From Castellaniella sp. MT123 (GTDB lineage Bacteria > Pseudomonadota > Gammaproteobacteria > Burkholderiales > Burkholderiaceae_B): DNA of 64,000 nucleotides. Position numbers and translations under genes: made by a program. The notes beneath the pieces are model-generated. The model saw only the letters and a program-made list of their open reading frames with translations. It had not been told where the DNA came from and made no database searches. Shown here piece after piece: positions 38,708-48,618 of the stretch (position 1 is its first letter; every line of letters begins with the position of its first letter). The stretch spans positions 3,224,001-3,288,000 of the forward strand of contig NZ_CP154879.1 of assembly GCF_039614765.1 (NCBI RefSeq), written 5' to 3'.

Positions 38708-39190
38708 ATGGGGGCGCTTGGACACGCATTGGTGGATCTGGCTGCGCAGAGCGCGGCCCTGATCGGAACGCGCCTCGAACTCTTCAGCCTCGAGGCGCGG
38801 GATGCCCGTGATCGCTTGCTGTGCCGTCTGGCGCTGCTGCTCGCTTCGGCGATCTTCCTGCTGCTGGCGCTGCTGGTGGCGACACTGGCGATTGCGCTGG
38901 CGTACTGGCCGACCGAACACCGCTTTCTGGCACTGGGTCTGCTGGCGCTGCTGTATGCCGTGCTGGGCATCGCCCTGGCCGGGTGCCTGGTGTGGCGTGC
39001 GCGGCGGGATCCCGATCCTTTTGCAGTCACAATCGATGTCCTGCGCGAGGACGCCCAGTCGCTGGGGCGCGGCGTGGGCGGCTCGGGTGGGGCGAACCCC
39101 GCCCCGGGCGCTTCCGTCAGCCCGTCGGGCACTGGCGATGAAACCGGCCGCCGCGCGGATCGTGGCCAACCTCCGGAGGTGACGCCATGA
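38708..39190 (+). CDS. YqjE-like (phage holin superfamily) membrane protein
   Basis: The 160-residue product starts with an amphipathic helix LVDLAAQSAALIGTRLELFSLEARDARDRL and has two membrane helices (LALLLASAIFLLLALLVATLAIALAYW; FLALGLLALLYAVLGIALAGCLVW), the YqjE/DUF1469 pattern. The C-terminal 45 residues are Gly/Ser/Pro-rich and probably disordered. Function unknown; always seen next to YqjD. ATGA overlap with the next gene. Confidence 0.87.
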   Translation: MGALGHALVDLAAQSAALIGTRLELFSLEARDARDRLLCRLALLLASAIFLLLALLVATLAIALAYWPTEHRFLALGLLALLYAVLGIALAGCLVWRARRDPDPFAVTIDVLREDAQSLGRGVGGSGGANPAPGASVSPSGTGDETGRRADRGQPPEVTP

Positions 39191-39543
39191 AGTCGATGTC
39201 GCGCTCAGCGGTCTCTGCCCAGGACAGGCGCCTGCGCATCGAGTTATTGCGCATGCGCGCCGGCTACGAGAGGGTGGCTCTGGGTCAAAGCGCTTGCCGG
39301 CTGGCCGGCAGTCTGCAGCCCCGGATGCTGGTCGACCAGGCGGGTGGCTGGCTGCGCGACATGGGATTCGGCTGGCTGGGCCTCGGCCTGGGGTCCCTGC
39401 GGCGGTATCCGCTGATCTTGTCCCTGCTGGGCTCTGTGGTGTCCAATCCGCGCCGCCGCCGGATCGCCCTGAAGACTGCGCTGATCGCCGGCCTGGTCTG
39501 GCTAGGCAAGCGCCATCGCCGGGACACCGATGTGCCGGGTTGA
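39187..39543 (+). CDS. Small basic YqjK-like protein, unknown function
   Basis: The 118-residue product is strongly basic (RRLRIELLRMRAGYERVAL; NPRRRRIALKTALIAGLVWLGKRHRRD) with two weakly hydrophobic segments in the second half. I cannot match it to a defined family with certainty; its position after YqjD and YqjE, with an ATGA overlap, makes it the YqjK-like third member. It ends 7 bp before the convergent ubiD stop. Confidence 0.75.
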   Translation: MKSMSRSAVSAQDRRLRIELLRMRAGYERVALGQSACRLAGSLQPRMLVDQAGGWLRDMGFGWLGLGLGSLRRYPLILSLLGSVVSNPRRRRIALKTALIAGLVWLGKRHRRDTDVPG

Positions 39544-39549
39544 AGATTC

Positions 39550-41106
39550 CTACAGGCCCAACTGATCCCAGATGGCGTCCACCCGTTGCTTGACCTCATC
39601 GGACATCCGGATCGGGCGTCCCCATTCGCGCTGGGTCTCCCCCGGCCATTTGTTGGTGGCGTCCAGCCCCATCTTGCCGCCCAGGCCGGACACCGGCGAG
39701 GCAAAGTCCAGATAATCGATCGGGGTGTTTTCGACCAATAGCGTGTCGCGCACCGGGTCCATGCGGGTGGTCATGGCCCAGATGACCTCGGCCCAATTGC
39801 GCGTGTCGATATCCTCGTCCACCACGACGATGAACTTGGTGTACATGAACTGGCGCAGCACGCTCCACAGGCCAAACAGGATGCGCTTGGCGTGGCCGGG
39901 GTACTGCTTGCGGATCGATACCACCGCCAGGCGGTAGCTGCAGCCTTCGGGGGGCAGGTAAAAATCCATGATCTCGGGGAACTGGCGCTTGAGCAAGGGC
40001 ACGAAGACCTCGTTCAGCGCCACGCCCAGGATTGCGGGCTCGTCGGGCGGCTTGCCGGTATAGGTACTGTGGTAGATGGGGTTGCGCCGGTGGGTGATGC
40101 GTTCGACGGTGAACACCGGGAACCAGTCCTGTTCGTTGTAATAGCCGGTGTGGTCGCCGTAAGGGCCTTCCAGCGCCATTTCGTAGCCGGTGTCCGGCGG
40201 GGCCGAGACGCCATCCGGGACATCCGGCCGATGCGCGCGCGGATCCGAGGCGGGCAGGATATGGCCTTCCAGGACGATCTCGGCCTGGGCCGGAACCTGC
40301 AGGCCGCTGCCCAGCGCGGCCGCCAGTTCGGTGCGCGATCCCCGCAGCAAGCCGGCAAATTGGTATTCGGACAGGCTGTCGGGGATGGGTGTCACGGCCG
40401 CCAGCAGCGTGGCGGGATCGGTACCCAGAGCCACGGCGATCGGGAAGGGCTCGCCCGGGTGGGCCAGCCGGTGATCGCGGAAATCCAGTGCGCCGCCACG
40501 ATGCGACAGCCAGCGCATGATGAGTTTGTTGCGGCCGATGAGCTGCTGGCGGTAGATGCCCAGATTCTGGCGCCGGGCGTTGGGCCCGCGCGTGATCACC
40601 AGGCCCCAGGTCAGCAGCGGTGCCACGTCGTCGGGCCAGCAGCTTTGCAGCGGCAGGGCGTTCAGGTCCACGTCCTGTCCTTCGATGACAATTTCCTGGC
40701 AGGGCGCCGAGCGGACCTGGCGCGGATTCATGTCCCACAGGGCGGATTTCAGCAGCGCAACCTTGGACAGGGCGTCGCGCATGCCCTGCGGTGGCGTCGG
40801 CTCGCGCAGCGAGGCCAGCAGTTCGCCGACGTCGCGCAGGGCGGAGACGTCATCCGCGCCCATTCCCCAGGCGACCCGTTGCGGCGTGCCAAACAGGTTT
40901 GCCAGGACCGGAATGTCGCTGGTCCGGCCGCCGTGTTGGGCATTCTCGAACAGCAAGGCGGGACCACCCGATCGCAGCACCCGGTCGCTGATCTCGGTCA
41001 TTTCCAGCGTCGTGGAGACGGGGTGCGCGATGCGTTTGAGCTGGCCCTGGCGCTCAAGCTGGGCGATGAAGTCCCGAAGGTCGCGGTATTTCACAGTGGT
41101 CGTCAA
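39550..41106 (-). CDS. ubiD: 4-hydroxy-3-polyprenylbenzoate decarboxylase UbiD
   Basis: The 518-residue product is full length for Ubi[24 protein letters not shown]-type start, [25 protein letters not shown] in the prenyl-FMN site, [20 protein letters not shown], and [20 protein letters not shown]. It decarboxylates the ubiquinone ring precursor using prenylated FMN. The partner UbiX is not in the window. Divergent from the transglycosylase gene across 67 bp. Confidence 0.96.
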   Translation of the reverse strand: MTTTVKYRDLRDFIAQLERQGQLKRIAHPVSTTLEMTEISDRVLRSGGPALLFENAQHGGRTSDIPVLANLFGTPQRVAWGMGADDVSALRDVGELLASLREPTPPQGMRDALSKVALLKSALWDMNPRQVRSAPCQEIVIEGQDVDLNALPLQSCWPDDVAPLLTWGLVITRGPNARRQNLGIYRQQLIGRNKLIMRWLSHRGGALDFRDHRLAHPGEPFPIAVALGTDPATLLAAVTPIPDSLSEYQFAGLLRGSRTELAAALGSGLQVPAQAEIVLEGHILPASDPRAHRPDVPDGVSAPPDTGYEMALEGPYGDHTGYYNEQDWFPVFTVERITHRRNPIYHSTYTGKPPDEPAILGVALNEVFVPLLKRQFPEIMDFYLPPEGCSYRLAVVSIRKQYPGHAKRILFGLWSVLRQFMYTKFIVVVDEDIDTRNWAEVIWAMTTRMDPVRDTLLVENTPIDYLDFASPVSGLGGKMGLDATNKWPGETQREWGRPIRMSDEVKQRVDAIWDQLGL

Positions 41107-41173
41107 TCAGGTTACAGTGTGGTCGTGCCAAAGATTACCATTCCCCCCGCCCGCACGGCGGCCAGAGGCCATC

Positions 41174-42085
41174 ATGTCCGCCGGGCCGATTTCTGAACGG
41201 CTGCTGCATGGCGTGCGCGCCGTGCTGTACCCCGTGGGCGAATTCGTTCACGTCAGTGCCATCTATCTGGGTCTGGCGGTCCTGACCACGCTGGGCCTGA
41301 GCCTGGTGCTGCCGTCAATGCGCCAGCAGTCCCAGCAGCTGCATGAAGTCGTGCTTGCCATGTTTCAGGCCCACGACACGGGTTACGCGCCCATCGACAC
41401 GGACAGCTGGTCGCCGCCTGTGGACCTGACTCAGGCGCCGGACGTCACCGCCCCCGCCGCCTCGGAATCCGCCGGATCCGTTGCCGGGGCGACAACCGGA
41501 TCCCCGGCGGGACCTGCCGCCCAGACACCCGCACCCGTTGCCCAGCATCCGCGGCTTGCCTCGGCCAACGCGGATTTTTTCCAGGCGCTGGCGGCCAGCA
41601 TGCGTGATCAGCCCATCCCCGGCGTGTCCGCGGGCCAGGCGCAGGGGCTGCGCAGCTACCTGGCACGCAAATACCGGATTGCCTCTAGTGTCGCGGGGGC
41701 GCTGGCCCGCACGGCCTTCATCATCGGCAAGGAATTCAACGTCGATCCGCAACTGCTGCTGGCGGTGATCGCCATCGAATCGCGCTACAACCCCTTCGTC
41801 GAAAGCGCGGTCGGTGCCCAGGGCCTGATGCAGATCATGGGCAGCGTCCATCGGGACAAGCTGCGGACCAGCGGCGGGCCGGCCGCGATCTTCAACCCCG
41901 TCGTCAATATCCGGATCGGCACCCAGATTCTGGCCGACTGCATCCGCCGCCGCGGTTCGATCGAAGGCGGCCTGGCGTGCTATGTGGGTGCGTCGGGGCC
42001 CGACGACGGCGGCTACGGCGCCAGTGTCCTGGCGGAACGGCGCCGGATCGCGCTGGCGTCCGGCATTCCGTTGGGCAAGAAATAA
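41174..42085 (+). CDS. Membrane-anchored lytic transglycosylase (SLT domain)
   Basis: The 303-residue product has an N-terminal helix (AIYLGLAVLTTLGLSLVLP), a low-complexity Ala/Pro/Thr/Gly linker (about 80-135), and a C-terminal SLT domain with FNVDPQLLLAVIAIESRYNPF (catalytic Glu in IESRYNP), VGAQGLMQIM and a GGLACYVGA segment near the end. It should cleave peptidoglycan glycan strands at the inner-membrane face of the periplasm. The ATG at 41174 starts the hydrophobic region; the frame upstream is open only as a shadow of ubiD. Confidence 0.9.
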   Translation: MSAGPISERLLHGVRAVLYPVGEFVHVSAIYLGLAVLTTLGLSLVLPSMRQQSQQLHEVVLAMFQAHDTGYAPIDTDSWSPPVDLTQAPDVTAPAASESAGSVAGATTGSPAGPAAQTPAPVAQHPRLASANADFFQALAASMRDQPIPGVSAGQAQGLRSYLARKYRIASSVAGALARTAFIIGKEFNVDPQLLLAVIAIESRYNPFVESAVGAQGLMQIMGSVHRDKLRTSGGPAAIFNPVVNIRIGTQILADCIRRRGSIEGGLACYVGASGPDDGGYGASVLAERRRIALASGIPLGKK

Positions 42086-42159
42086 GGCGCTTCCCGCCTT
42101 CTTGTCGAAAGCGGTTCGCATGGAGAAGCGCCGGGCGGGAGCGCCGGGATCCGGCGTCG

Positions 42160-42447
42160 CTACGGTGCCGTCGGCACGGTCATCAACGGCGCGCGGCTGG
42201 GGCGGGAAGCGATCCACGCGCCCAGCGACACGCAGATCAGCCCGCCGATCAGCCAGGCGGTTGGCGGCTCGTCGGCCAGTTGTTTGGGCAGGAACAGCAA
42301 GTAGACCGGCAGGTAGACCAACGCCGAACCGAGCGTGACGAACCGCGTCAGGGTCCAGGGACTGTAGTGCCAGCGTTTGACCAGCCCCCATTCAGGTAGG
42401 GCACCGCAGCACACAGCACGCCGGCTGCGATCACCAGCAAGCCGCGC
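42160..42447 (-). pseudogene. Remnant of a DMT (EamA-type) transporter
   Basis: About 95 codons of membrane-protein sequence remain. A helix-like LLVIAAGVLCAAVPYL segment sits in one frame (about 42447-42391). After a frame change come KRWHYSPWTLTRFVTLGSA and ALVYLPVYLLFLPKQL, then DEPPTAWLIGGLICVSLGAWIASRP, which looks like the C-terminal helix. In an intact ten-helix EamA protein these parts would lie far apart, so both the N-terminal part and an internal block seem lost. It has no plausible start. The family assignment rests on pattern memory only. Confidence 0.55.
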
Positions 42448-42843
42448 CAACGCGCCAAAGTTGGCCACCCGCCGATCAGTTCGGCACAGGATCTGCGTAC
42501 GCGCACGCTGCTGACCTTTGAATCCGACTGCGCGTACCGTCGACGCTTGGAGAGTTGGCTGAGTGCCGACCAAGTGGTGGCCGAACGGATTATCGAACTG
42601 GCTTCCTACCACGCGATCATCGGCTGCGTGGCTTCCGGCATGGGCATCGCGCTGGTGCCGCAAAGCCTGCTCGAAAAGCTCAACGTCGGCGAAACAGTAT
42701 CGATCCATCCGCTGCCACCCGCACTGGCGCGCGTGACCACGGTACTGATCCACCGCCGCGAAAAAATCAGTGGCGCGGTGGAGGCACTGCTGCGGATACT
42801 GTGCGACGGCAGCGCGGAAAAAGCGTGCGCTGGTCAGCCTTAG
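42448..42843 (+). pseudogene. Remnant of a LysR-family regulator (C-terminal substrate-binding part)
   Basis: About 130 codons match the last third of a LysR effector domain: VGHPPISSAQDLRTRTLLTF, ESDCAYRRRLESWL, then RIIELASYHAIIGCVASGMGIALVPQSLL and HPLPPALARVTTVLIHRREK. The helix-turn-helix and the first half of the effector domain are absent, and no start codon is available before 42547. It abuts the transporter remnant back to back, as if a deletion removed the divergent promoter region and both 5' parts. The region 42086-42850 holds no other gene. Confidence 0.75.
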
Positions 42844-42850
42844 CTTTTAT

Positions 42851-44044
42851 TTAGCACACCAGGTCCTGGGTGGCTGCCGGGCAGAGCCGGCCCAGGAAGG
42901 TCTCCATGCGGCCCACGGCCTCGTGCAGGCGGTCCAGGCCCGTCGCATAGGAAAATCGCACAGTATGGGCCGCGTGGGCCTGGCCGAAATCCAGTCCCGG
43001 AACGGCGGCCACGCCAGCGTCCTGAAGCAGGCGCCGGCAGAATTCGGTGCTGTCCAGCCCGAATGAGCGAACGTCCGCGAAAATGTAGAAAGCCCCGTCG
43101 GGGGCCGCCGGGACGCGCACGCCCAGGCGGGCGAATTCCGGCAGCAGGTAATCGCGCCGTTCCTTGAAGGACAGGCGGCGGCGTTCGTAGATCTGCATGA
43201 CTTCCGGCTCGAAGCAGCTGAGCGCCGCATGCTGGGCCAGGGCCGAGGCGCAGATCGCCAGGCTGGCGGCCATCCGCTCGATCGCGGGCATCAGCGTGGC
43301 CGGGGCCATCAGCCAGCCCAGGCGCCAGCCCGTCATGTGAAAGTATTTCGAGAAGCTGTTGATGACCACCAGATCGTCGTCCAGCGTCAGGGCGCTTTGC
43401 GGGGGTTCGTCGTAATACAGGCCCAGGTAGATCTCGTCCATGATGACGAAGCCGCCGCGTGCGCGGACGGCCGCGATCAGCGCGCGCAGTGCCTCGCGCG
43501 GCATGGACGTGCCAGTCGGATTGCTGGGGGATGCGATGAGTACGCCCCGGGTGGCAGGGCCCCAGTGGGTTTCGATGTCTTCGGGCCGCAACTGGAATCG
43601 GTGTTCCGCCGTGGTGGGCACCAGCTGTGTGATGCCCCCGGCCGCCGTGATGAAATTCTGGTTGGCCGGATAGGACGGATCGGGCATCAGGATTTCGTCG
43701 CCCGGATTGATCAGCGCCAGGGCGGCCAGCATCAGCGCCCCCGAGGCGCCCGAGGTGACGAGGATCCGGGAAGGGTCCACGTGTGCACCGAAGTGCGTGT
43801 CGTAGTAATGGGCGATGGCCTCGCGCAGAGCGGGGATGCCGGCTGGGGCCGTGTAGCCGCTCAGGCCCGCGTCGGCGGCACGGTTCAGGGTCTCCAGGAC
43901 CCGGGCGGGGGCGGTGAAGTCGGGTTCGCCGATGCCCAGGCTGATGATGTCACGGCCCTGGGCCGCCAGGGCCTGCGCCTGTTTCAGGACTTCCACGGCG
44001 TAGAATGGCACCGTGCGTTCGGTTCTGTCGGCCAGTCGGACCAT
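42851..44044 (-). CDS. Class I/II pyridoxal-phosphate aminotransferase
   Basis: The 397-residue fold-type I enzyme has ISLGIGEPDFTAPARVLETLNRA near residue 36, LSGYTAPAGIPALREAIAHYY, LVTSGASGALMLA, SPSNPTGTSM, DEIYLGLYYDE and the PLP lysine in NSFSKYFHMTGWRLGW near residue 240. This is the aspartate/aromatic aminotransferase subgroup; substrate not assigned. The start MVRLADRTE at 44044 fits the fold; the frame is open far upstream as a shadow. Confidence 0.92.
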   Translation of the reverse strand: MVRLADRTERTVPFYAVEVLKQAQALAAQGRDIISLGIGEPDFTAPARVLETLNRAADAGLSGYTAPAGIPALREAIAHYYDTHFGAHVDPSRILVTSGASGALMLAALALINPGDEILMPDPSYPANQNFITAAGGITQLVPTTAEHRFQLRPEDIETHWGPATRGVLIASPSNPTGTSMPREALRALIAAVRARGGFVIMDEIYLGLYYDEPPQSALTLDDDLVVINSFSKYFHMTGWRLGWLMAPATLMPAIERMAASLAICASALAQHAALSCFEPEVMQIYERRRLSFKERRDYLLPEFARLGVRVPAAPDGAFYIFADVRSFGLDSTEFCRRLLQDAGVAAVPGLDFGQAHAAHTVRFSYATGLDRLHEAVGRMETFLGRLCPAATQDLVC

Positions 44045-44122
44045 GACATCGCTCTGCTGTGTGATTCGAAGCACTGATTGTAGCCCTGGCACTCTGTCGT
44101 CTTGGCACTGGGAGAAACCGTG

Positions 44123-45025
44123 ATGCAGTCCCCATCGCGCCGCGCCTTTCTGGTTGGGCGCCGCGCCGAACAGTCCCCCTGGGACGCCTTCCTGACCCGC
44201 CTGCGGCGGGTGGCCCAGGGGCAAGTCTACGAATTTTCCACGTCCGCGGGCAGTGCGCGGCTGATTCCCACGCACATGCAGGACGTCTACCATGCGCGTG
44301 CCCTGTGCCACGAACATGGCGTCACCCTGGCGCTCGACGGCATACCGTCGGCTGAGGTGCTGGACGATTCGCCCGTCCTGTGGGTCGAGCCGGGCACGGC
44401 CATGGCGCGCCACGAACGGATGGGCCCCGGGGACTCGCGCTGGTTCGTGCAGCCCGGCTGTCTCATCGGCGAACTCGAGGCCGCGGGTCTGCCGCAGTTC
44501 CGGGATCAGCCCCCGCACCTGACGGTGGCGGCCTGGCTGGCCGATCGCCGTTCCTGCGACTGGGCGCGGGGACGCACTGCGGACAGCGGCCTGGTGCATG
44601 CGTTGGTGCTGCTGTCCGACGGTACGCAGGCCAATCTCGGCGCCTTCGGGGTTGATAACCGCAAGCCCCTGGGCAACATGCGGGTGCAGTCGATGATTCC
44701 CCGGCTCTTCGAGCTCAGCGCGGCCATGTCTGTCCCGGGTGATGACGGCGCTGTGTGGGATTCCCGCTACCGGCTCGACGCGCTGCGCCCGGCCGAGGGC
44801 CGCACGGTCAATCTGGCGCATCTGCTGCTGGGGCATGGGGGCGAGCTGGGTTGGGTCGAATGGCTGGTCTTCGATGAACGTCAGGGTAGTCCGGCCGACC
44901 GTCCCTACGAATCACGGTACGGGCAGCGTCCGGGCCCGGACGCCGCATCGCAGGCTCAGGACGACGCGGTCCGTGCGCTGTTCGACCCCGATGGATTGTT
45001 TCCCGCACGGGGCCAGTCGTTCTGA
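44123..45025 (+). CDS. Unrecognised protein with faint resemblance to FAD-linked oxidases
   Basis: I do not recognise the 300-residue product firmly. It has an ordered VLWVEPGTAMARHERM, LEAAGLPQF and LLSDGTQANLGAFG series like the degenerate second half of a VAO/PCMH-type FAD domain, and ends VRALFDPDGLFPARGQSF, resembling the C-terminal FDPxGxFN-type tail of GlcE/GlcD oxidases. There is no obvious FAD-binding glycine motif. The N-terminus has an SRRAFL sequence but no hydrophobic stretch, so a Tat signal is unlikely. GGGAGA before the ATG at 44123 supports this start over a TTG at 44102. It precedes the malic enzyme gene by 112 bp. Confidence 0.6.
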   Translation: MQSPSRRAFLVGRRAEQSPWDAFLTRLRRVAQGQVYEFSTSAGSARLIPTHMQDVYHARALCHEHGVTLALDGIPSAEVLDDSPVLWVEPGTAMARHERMGPGDSRWFVQPGCLIGELEAAGLPQFRDQPPHLTVAAWLADRRSCDWARGRTADSGLVHALVLLSDGTQANLGAFGVDNRKPLGNMRVQSMIPRLFELSAAMSVPGDDGAVWDSRYRLDALRPAEGRTVNLAHLLLGHGGELGWVEWLVFDERQGSPADRPYESRYGQRPGPDAASQAQDDAVRALFDPDGLFPARGQSF

Positions 45026-45137
45026 ATCCATGGCCTGTGCGCATGTCCGGCATGCGGCGCGGGGCATACCCCTGGGGGTGACAAGCGGCTAGAATGGCTG
45101 GCATCTCCTCTTACAACACATGATTCAAGGCACCACA

Positions 45138-47432
45138 ATGGATGAATCCCTGCGTGCGGCGGCGCTCGAATATCACGAGCATGGCCGTCCCGGAAAGATT
45201 TCGGTCACCCCGACGAAACAGCTGTCCAACCAGCGGGACCTCGCCCTGGCCTATTCCCCCGGGGTGGCCGCCGCCTGCGATGAAATCGTGGCTGACCCGC
45301 ACAATGCCTTCCGCTACACGGGGCGGGGCAATCTGGTGGGCGTGATCACCAACGGTACCGCCGTCCTGGGGCTGGGCAATATCGGCCCTCTGGCTTCCAA
45401 GCCCGTCATGGAAGGCAAGGCCGTGCTGTTCAAGAAATTCTCCGGTCTGGATGTCTTCGACATCGAGATCAACGAGCTGGACCCCGACAAGCTGGTGGAC
45501 ATCATCGCCGGCCTGGAACCCACCTTTGGCGGCATCAACCTGGAAGACATCAAGGCGCCCGAGTGCTTCGAGATCGAGCGCAAGCTGCGTGAACGCATGA
45601 AGATCCCGGTCTTCCACGATGACCAGCATGGCACGGCCATCTGTGTGACGGCCGCGTTCATCAATGGGCTCGAGGTCGTGGGCAAGGACATCGCCCGGGT
45701 TAAAGTTGTCGTGTCCGGCGCGGGCGCAGCGGCCCTGGGTTGCCTGGACCTGATGATGGACATGGGTCTGCCGCTCGAACACATCTGGGTATCCGATATC
45801 GAAGGCGTCGTCTACGAGGGCCGCACGGTTCTCATGGATCCCAAGAAAGCGCGTTTCGCCCAGAAGACCGAGGCACGCACGCTCGACGACATCATCGGCG
45901 ACGCCGACGTGTTTCTGGGCTTGTCGGCTGGCGGGGTCCTCAAGCCCCATATGGTCAAGAAAATGGCGGCGCGCCCGCTGGTGCTGGCGCTGGCCAATCC
46001 CAATCCGGAAATCCTGCCGGCTGATGCCCTGGCGGTACGCGAAGATGCGGTGATCGCCACCGGCCGTTCCGATTTTCCCAACCAGGTCAACAACGTCCTG
46101 TGCTTCCCCTACATTTTCCGTGGGGCGCTGGACGTGGGGGCGACGACGATCACGCGCGGCATGGAAAAGGCCGCCGTCATGGCCATCTGCAAACTGGCCC
46201 GCGAGGAACAGAACGACGTGGTCGCGGCGGCCTATGGCTTGTACGACGTGTCCTTCGGTCCCAACTATTTCATCCCCAAACCCTTCGACCCGCGCCTGAT
46301 CGTGCGGATCTCGCCGGCCGTGGCCAGGGCGGCCATGGAAGACGGCGTGGCCACGCGCCCGATCGCCGATCTGGAAGGCTACGCAGGCCAGCTGGAACAG
46401 TTCGTCTACCATTCCGGCGCCTTCATGAAGCCCCTGTTCTCCGCCGCGCGTGCCATGGTGCGCGAGGGCGGCAAGGCGCGCATCGTGTTTGCGGAAGGCG
46501 AGGACGAGCGCGTCCTGCGGGCGGTGCAGATCGTGGTGGACGAACGCCTGGCCAGGCCGATCCTCATCGGCCGTCCGGCCGTGCTGGCCGCGCGAATCGA
46601 AAAATACGGCCTGCGCATTCGCCTGGGCCAGGACGTCGAGGTCACCAATCCCGAACACGATGAACGCTTCCACCAGTATTGGACGACATACTGGGAACTG
46701 ATGTGCCGCCGGGGCATCACGAAGGAAATGGCACGGGTGGAAATGCGCCGCCGCCTGACCCTGATCGGCGCCATGATGGTCCGCCTGGGAGACGCCGACG
46801 GCATGATCTGCGGCACGGTCGGCACCTATGGCAACCATCTGCGGTTCATCGACGAGGTCCTGGGTCTGCAGCCGGGGGCCCGGACCTATGCAGCCATGAA
46901 CATCGTGCTGCTCGAGGAACGCACGCTCGCGCTGGCCGATACGCACATCAACGACAATCCGGATGCCGGGCAGATTGCGGACATCACCCTGATGGCCGCC
47001 GAGGAAATGCGCCGCCTGAACATCGAACCCAAGGTCGCCCTGCTGTCGCGCTCGAATTTTGGCACGGGCAGCTCGTCCTCGGGCGAGAAAATGCGTGCGG
47101 CCCTGGCCTTGGTGCGTGAACGCGATCCCGGTCTGGAAATCGATGGCGAGATGCATGGCGACTGCGCGCTCGACCCGGCCTTGCGGCAGCGCATCCTGCC
47201 GTCCACCACGCTGCACGGTGAAGCCAATCTGCTGATCTGCCCCAGTGTCGATGCCGGCAACATCGCCTACAACCTGCTCAAGACCGCCGCAGGCGGCAAC
47301 GTGGCGGTGGGGCCGTTCCTGCTGGGGGCCAGTGCGCCGGTGCACATCCTGACGTCCAGCTCCACCGTGCGCCGGATCGTCAACATGACTGCCCTGACGG
47401 TGGTCGATGCCAACAAGCCGCGACGCGCCTGA
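45138..47432 (+). CDS. maeB: NADP-dependent malic enzyme with C-terminal phosphotransacetylase-like domain
   Basis: The roughly 764-residue product starts [25 protein letters not shown]. Its malic-enzyme part covers about residues 10-420, with [27 protein letters not shown] and [18 protein letters not shown] for NADP. The C-terminal phosphotransacetylase-like domain covers about 430-764 ([27 protein letters not shown]), usually a regulatory acetyl-CoA sensor in MaeB. It decarboxylates malate to pyruvate and makes NADPH. The ATG at 45138 has AAGG 8 bases upstream; the ATG at 45120 is an alternative. The patatin gene starts inside its last 26 bp. Confidence 0.95.
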   Translation: MDESLRAAALEYHEHGRPGKISVTPTKQLSNQRDLALAYSPGVAAACDEIVADPHNAFRYTGRGNLVGVITNGTAVLGLGNIGPLASKPVMEGKAVLFKKFSGLDVFDIEINELDPDKLVDIIAGLEPTFGGINLEDIKAPECFEIERKLRERMKIPVFHDDQHGTAICVTAAFINGLEVVGKDIARVKVVVSGAGAAALGCLDLMMDMGLPLEHIWVSDIEGVVYEGRTVLMDPKKARFAQKTEARTLDDIIGDADVFLGLSAGGVLKPHMVKKMAARPLVLALANPNPEILPADALAVREDAVIATGRSDFPNQVNNVLCFPYIFRGALDVGATTITRGMEKAAVMAICKLAREEQNDVVAAAYGLYDVSFGPNYFIPKPFDPRLIVRISPAVARAAMEDGVATRPIADLEGYAGQLEQFVYHSGAFMKPLFSAARAMVREGGKARIVFAEGEDERVLRAVQIVVDERLARPILIGRPAVLAARIEKYGLRIRLGQDVEVTNPEHDERFHQYWTTYWELMCRRGITKEMARVEMRRRLTLIGAMMVRLGDADGMICGTVGTYGNHLRFIDEVLGLQPGARTYAAMNIVLLEERTLALADTHINDNPDAGQIADITLMAAEEMRRLNIEPKVALLSRSNFGTGSSSSGEKMRAALALVRERDPGLEIDGEMHGDCALDPALRQRILPSTTLHGEANLLICPSVDAGNIAYNLLKTAAGGNVAVGPFLLGASAPVHILTSSSTVRRIVNMTALTVVDANKPRRA

Positions 47433-48618
47433 ACGATCGCCCGTCGGTCTGATCATGACGGGGGGCGGCGCGCGCGCCGCCTACCAGGCCGGCGTGCTTT
47501 CGGGGGTTCTGCAGGTGCTGGACCCCGAAACGCGGCACAGCTTCCGCAATCCGTTCGACATCATCTGCGGGACTTCGGCGGGCGCCATCAATGCGGCCGC
47601 CCTGGCTTGCCGCGCCCACCAGCCGCATCAGGCCATCCGCCATTTGTGCGAGCTGTGGCAGGCCTTGCGCACGCACGACATTTATTATGCGGACGCACCC
47701 CATCTGCTGAGCACCGGCCTGCAATGGCTGGGCATGTTCGGCCTGGGCTGGCTGCGGCCCCAGTGGTCGCGCTATGCGCCGCGTTCACTGCTGGACAATG
47801 CACCTCTGGCCCGGATGCTGGGCCACACGCTCAGCTTCACCCGGCTGCAGACCAATCTGCGGCGCGGGCATCTGCAGGCGCTGGCCATCACCGCGACGGC
47901 CTACACCACCGGTGAACACCTGACGTTCTATCAGGCGCGTTGTCCGATCCTGCCCTGGACCCGATCCCTGCGCCGTGCGGTTGCCTGCACGATCGGGGTG
48001 GACCATCTGCTGGCTTCCAGCGCCATCCCCTTCGTGTTTCCCGCCCGGGCGATCCTGATGGGCGATCACACGCTCTGGTGTGGCGACGGTTCGATGCGCC
48101 AGCTGGCCCCGATCAGTCCGGCCATCCACCTGGGGGCCCGGCGGGTGTTCGTCATCGGGACCAATTATCAGGACGAAACGCATCCCGGCGCGCGCGACCT
48201 GAGCCCGCCATATCCCAATCTGGCACAGATCGCGGGTCATACCCTGTCCAACATTTTCCTGGACGGCGTGTCGCTCGACATGGAGCGCATGGGGCGCATC
48301 AATGAGCTGCTTGCACGAATCCCCGCAAATGGATTAAAAAGCGAGTCACTGCAACCCATCCACACGCTGATGATCGCGCCCAGCCGTTCCCTGGATGAGA
48401 TAGCTCTGGAACATCTGGGCGAATTGCCGCGGGCGGTGCGCACTCTGTTCCGGGTGCTGGGGGTTTCCCCTCGGAAGGCCGAGGCCGGAGGTGGGGCGCT
48501 GGTGTCATATTTGTTGTTCGAAACAGGCTACACAAAGGACCTGATCGCGTTGGGCCGGGCGGACAGCCTGAGCCGTGCTGATGAAATCATCGCTTTTTTC
48601 AAGGAGTGGTCCGCATGA
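47407..48618 (+). CDS. Patatin-like phospholipase
   Basis: The 403-residue product carries the patatin oxyanion loop MTGGGARAAYQAGVL, the nucleophile elbow GTSAGAINAA near residue 57 and the catalytic aspartate in WCGDGSMRQLAP near 228. A long hydrophobic, proline-containing stretch (about 95-125) and a C-terminal helical segment (SRADEIIAFFKEW) follow. Bacterial members hydrolyse membrane lipids or lipid intermediates; no signal peptide is seen, so a cytoplasmic role is likely. It overlaps maeB by 26 bp and the barstar-like gene by 4 bp. Confidence 0.88.
   Translation: MPTSRDAPERSPVGLIMTGGGARAAYQAGVLSGVLQVLDPETRHSFRNPFDIICGTSAGAINAAALACRAHQPHQAIRHLCELWQALRTHDIYYADAPHLLSTGLQWLGMFGLGWLRPQWSRYAPRSLLDNAPLARMLGHTLSFTRLQTNLRRGHLQALAITATAYTTGEHLTFYQARCPILPWTRSLRRAVACTIGVDHLLASSAIPFVFPARAILMGDHTLWCGDGSMRQLAPISPAIHLGARRVFVIGTNYQDETHPGARDLSPPYPNLAQIAGHTLSNIFLDGVSLDMERMGRINELLARIPANGLKSESLQPIHTLMIAPSRSLDEIALEHLGELPRAVRTLFRVLGVSPRKAEAGGGALVSYLLFETGYTKDLIALGRADSLSRADEIIAFFKEWSA

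Noticed and set aside
45111-47456. A 781-codon open frame antisense to maeB
   Set aside because: It mirrors the maeB coding sequence; its protein is His/Gly/Gln-rich with no fold, as expected for the complement of GC-rich coding DNA.
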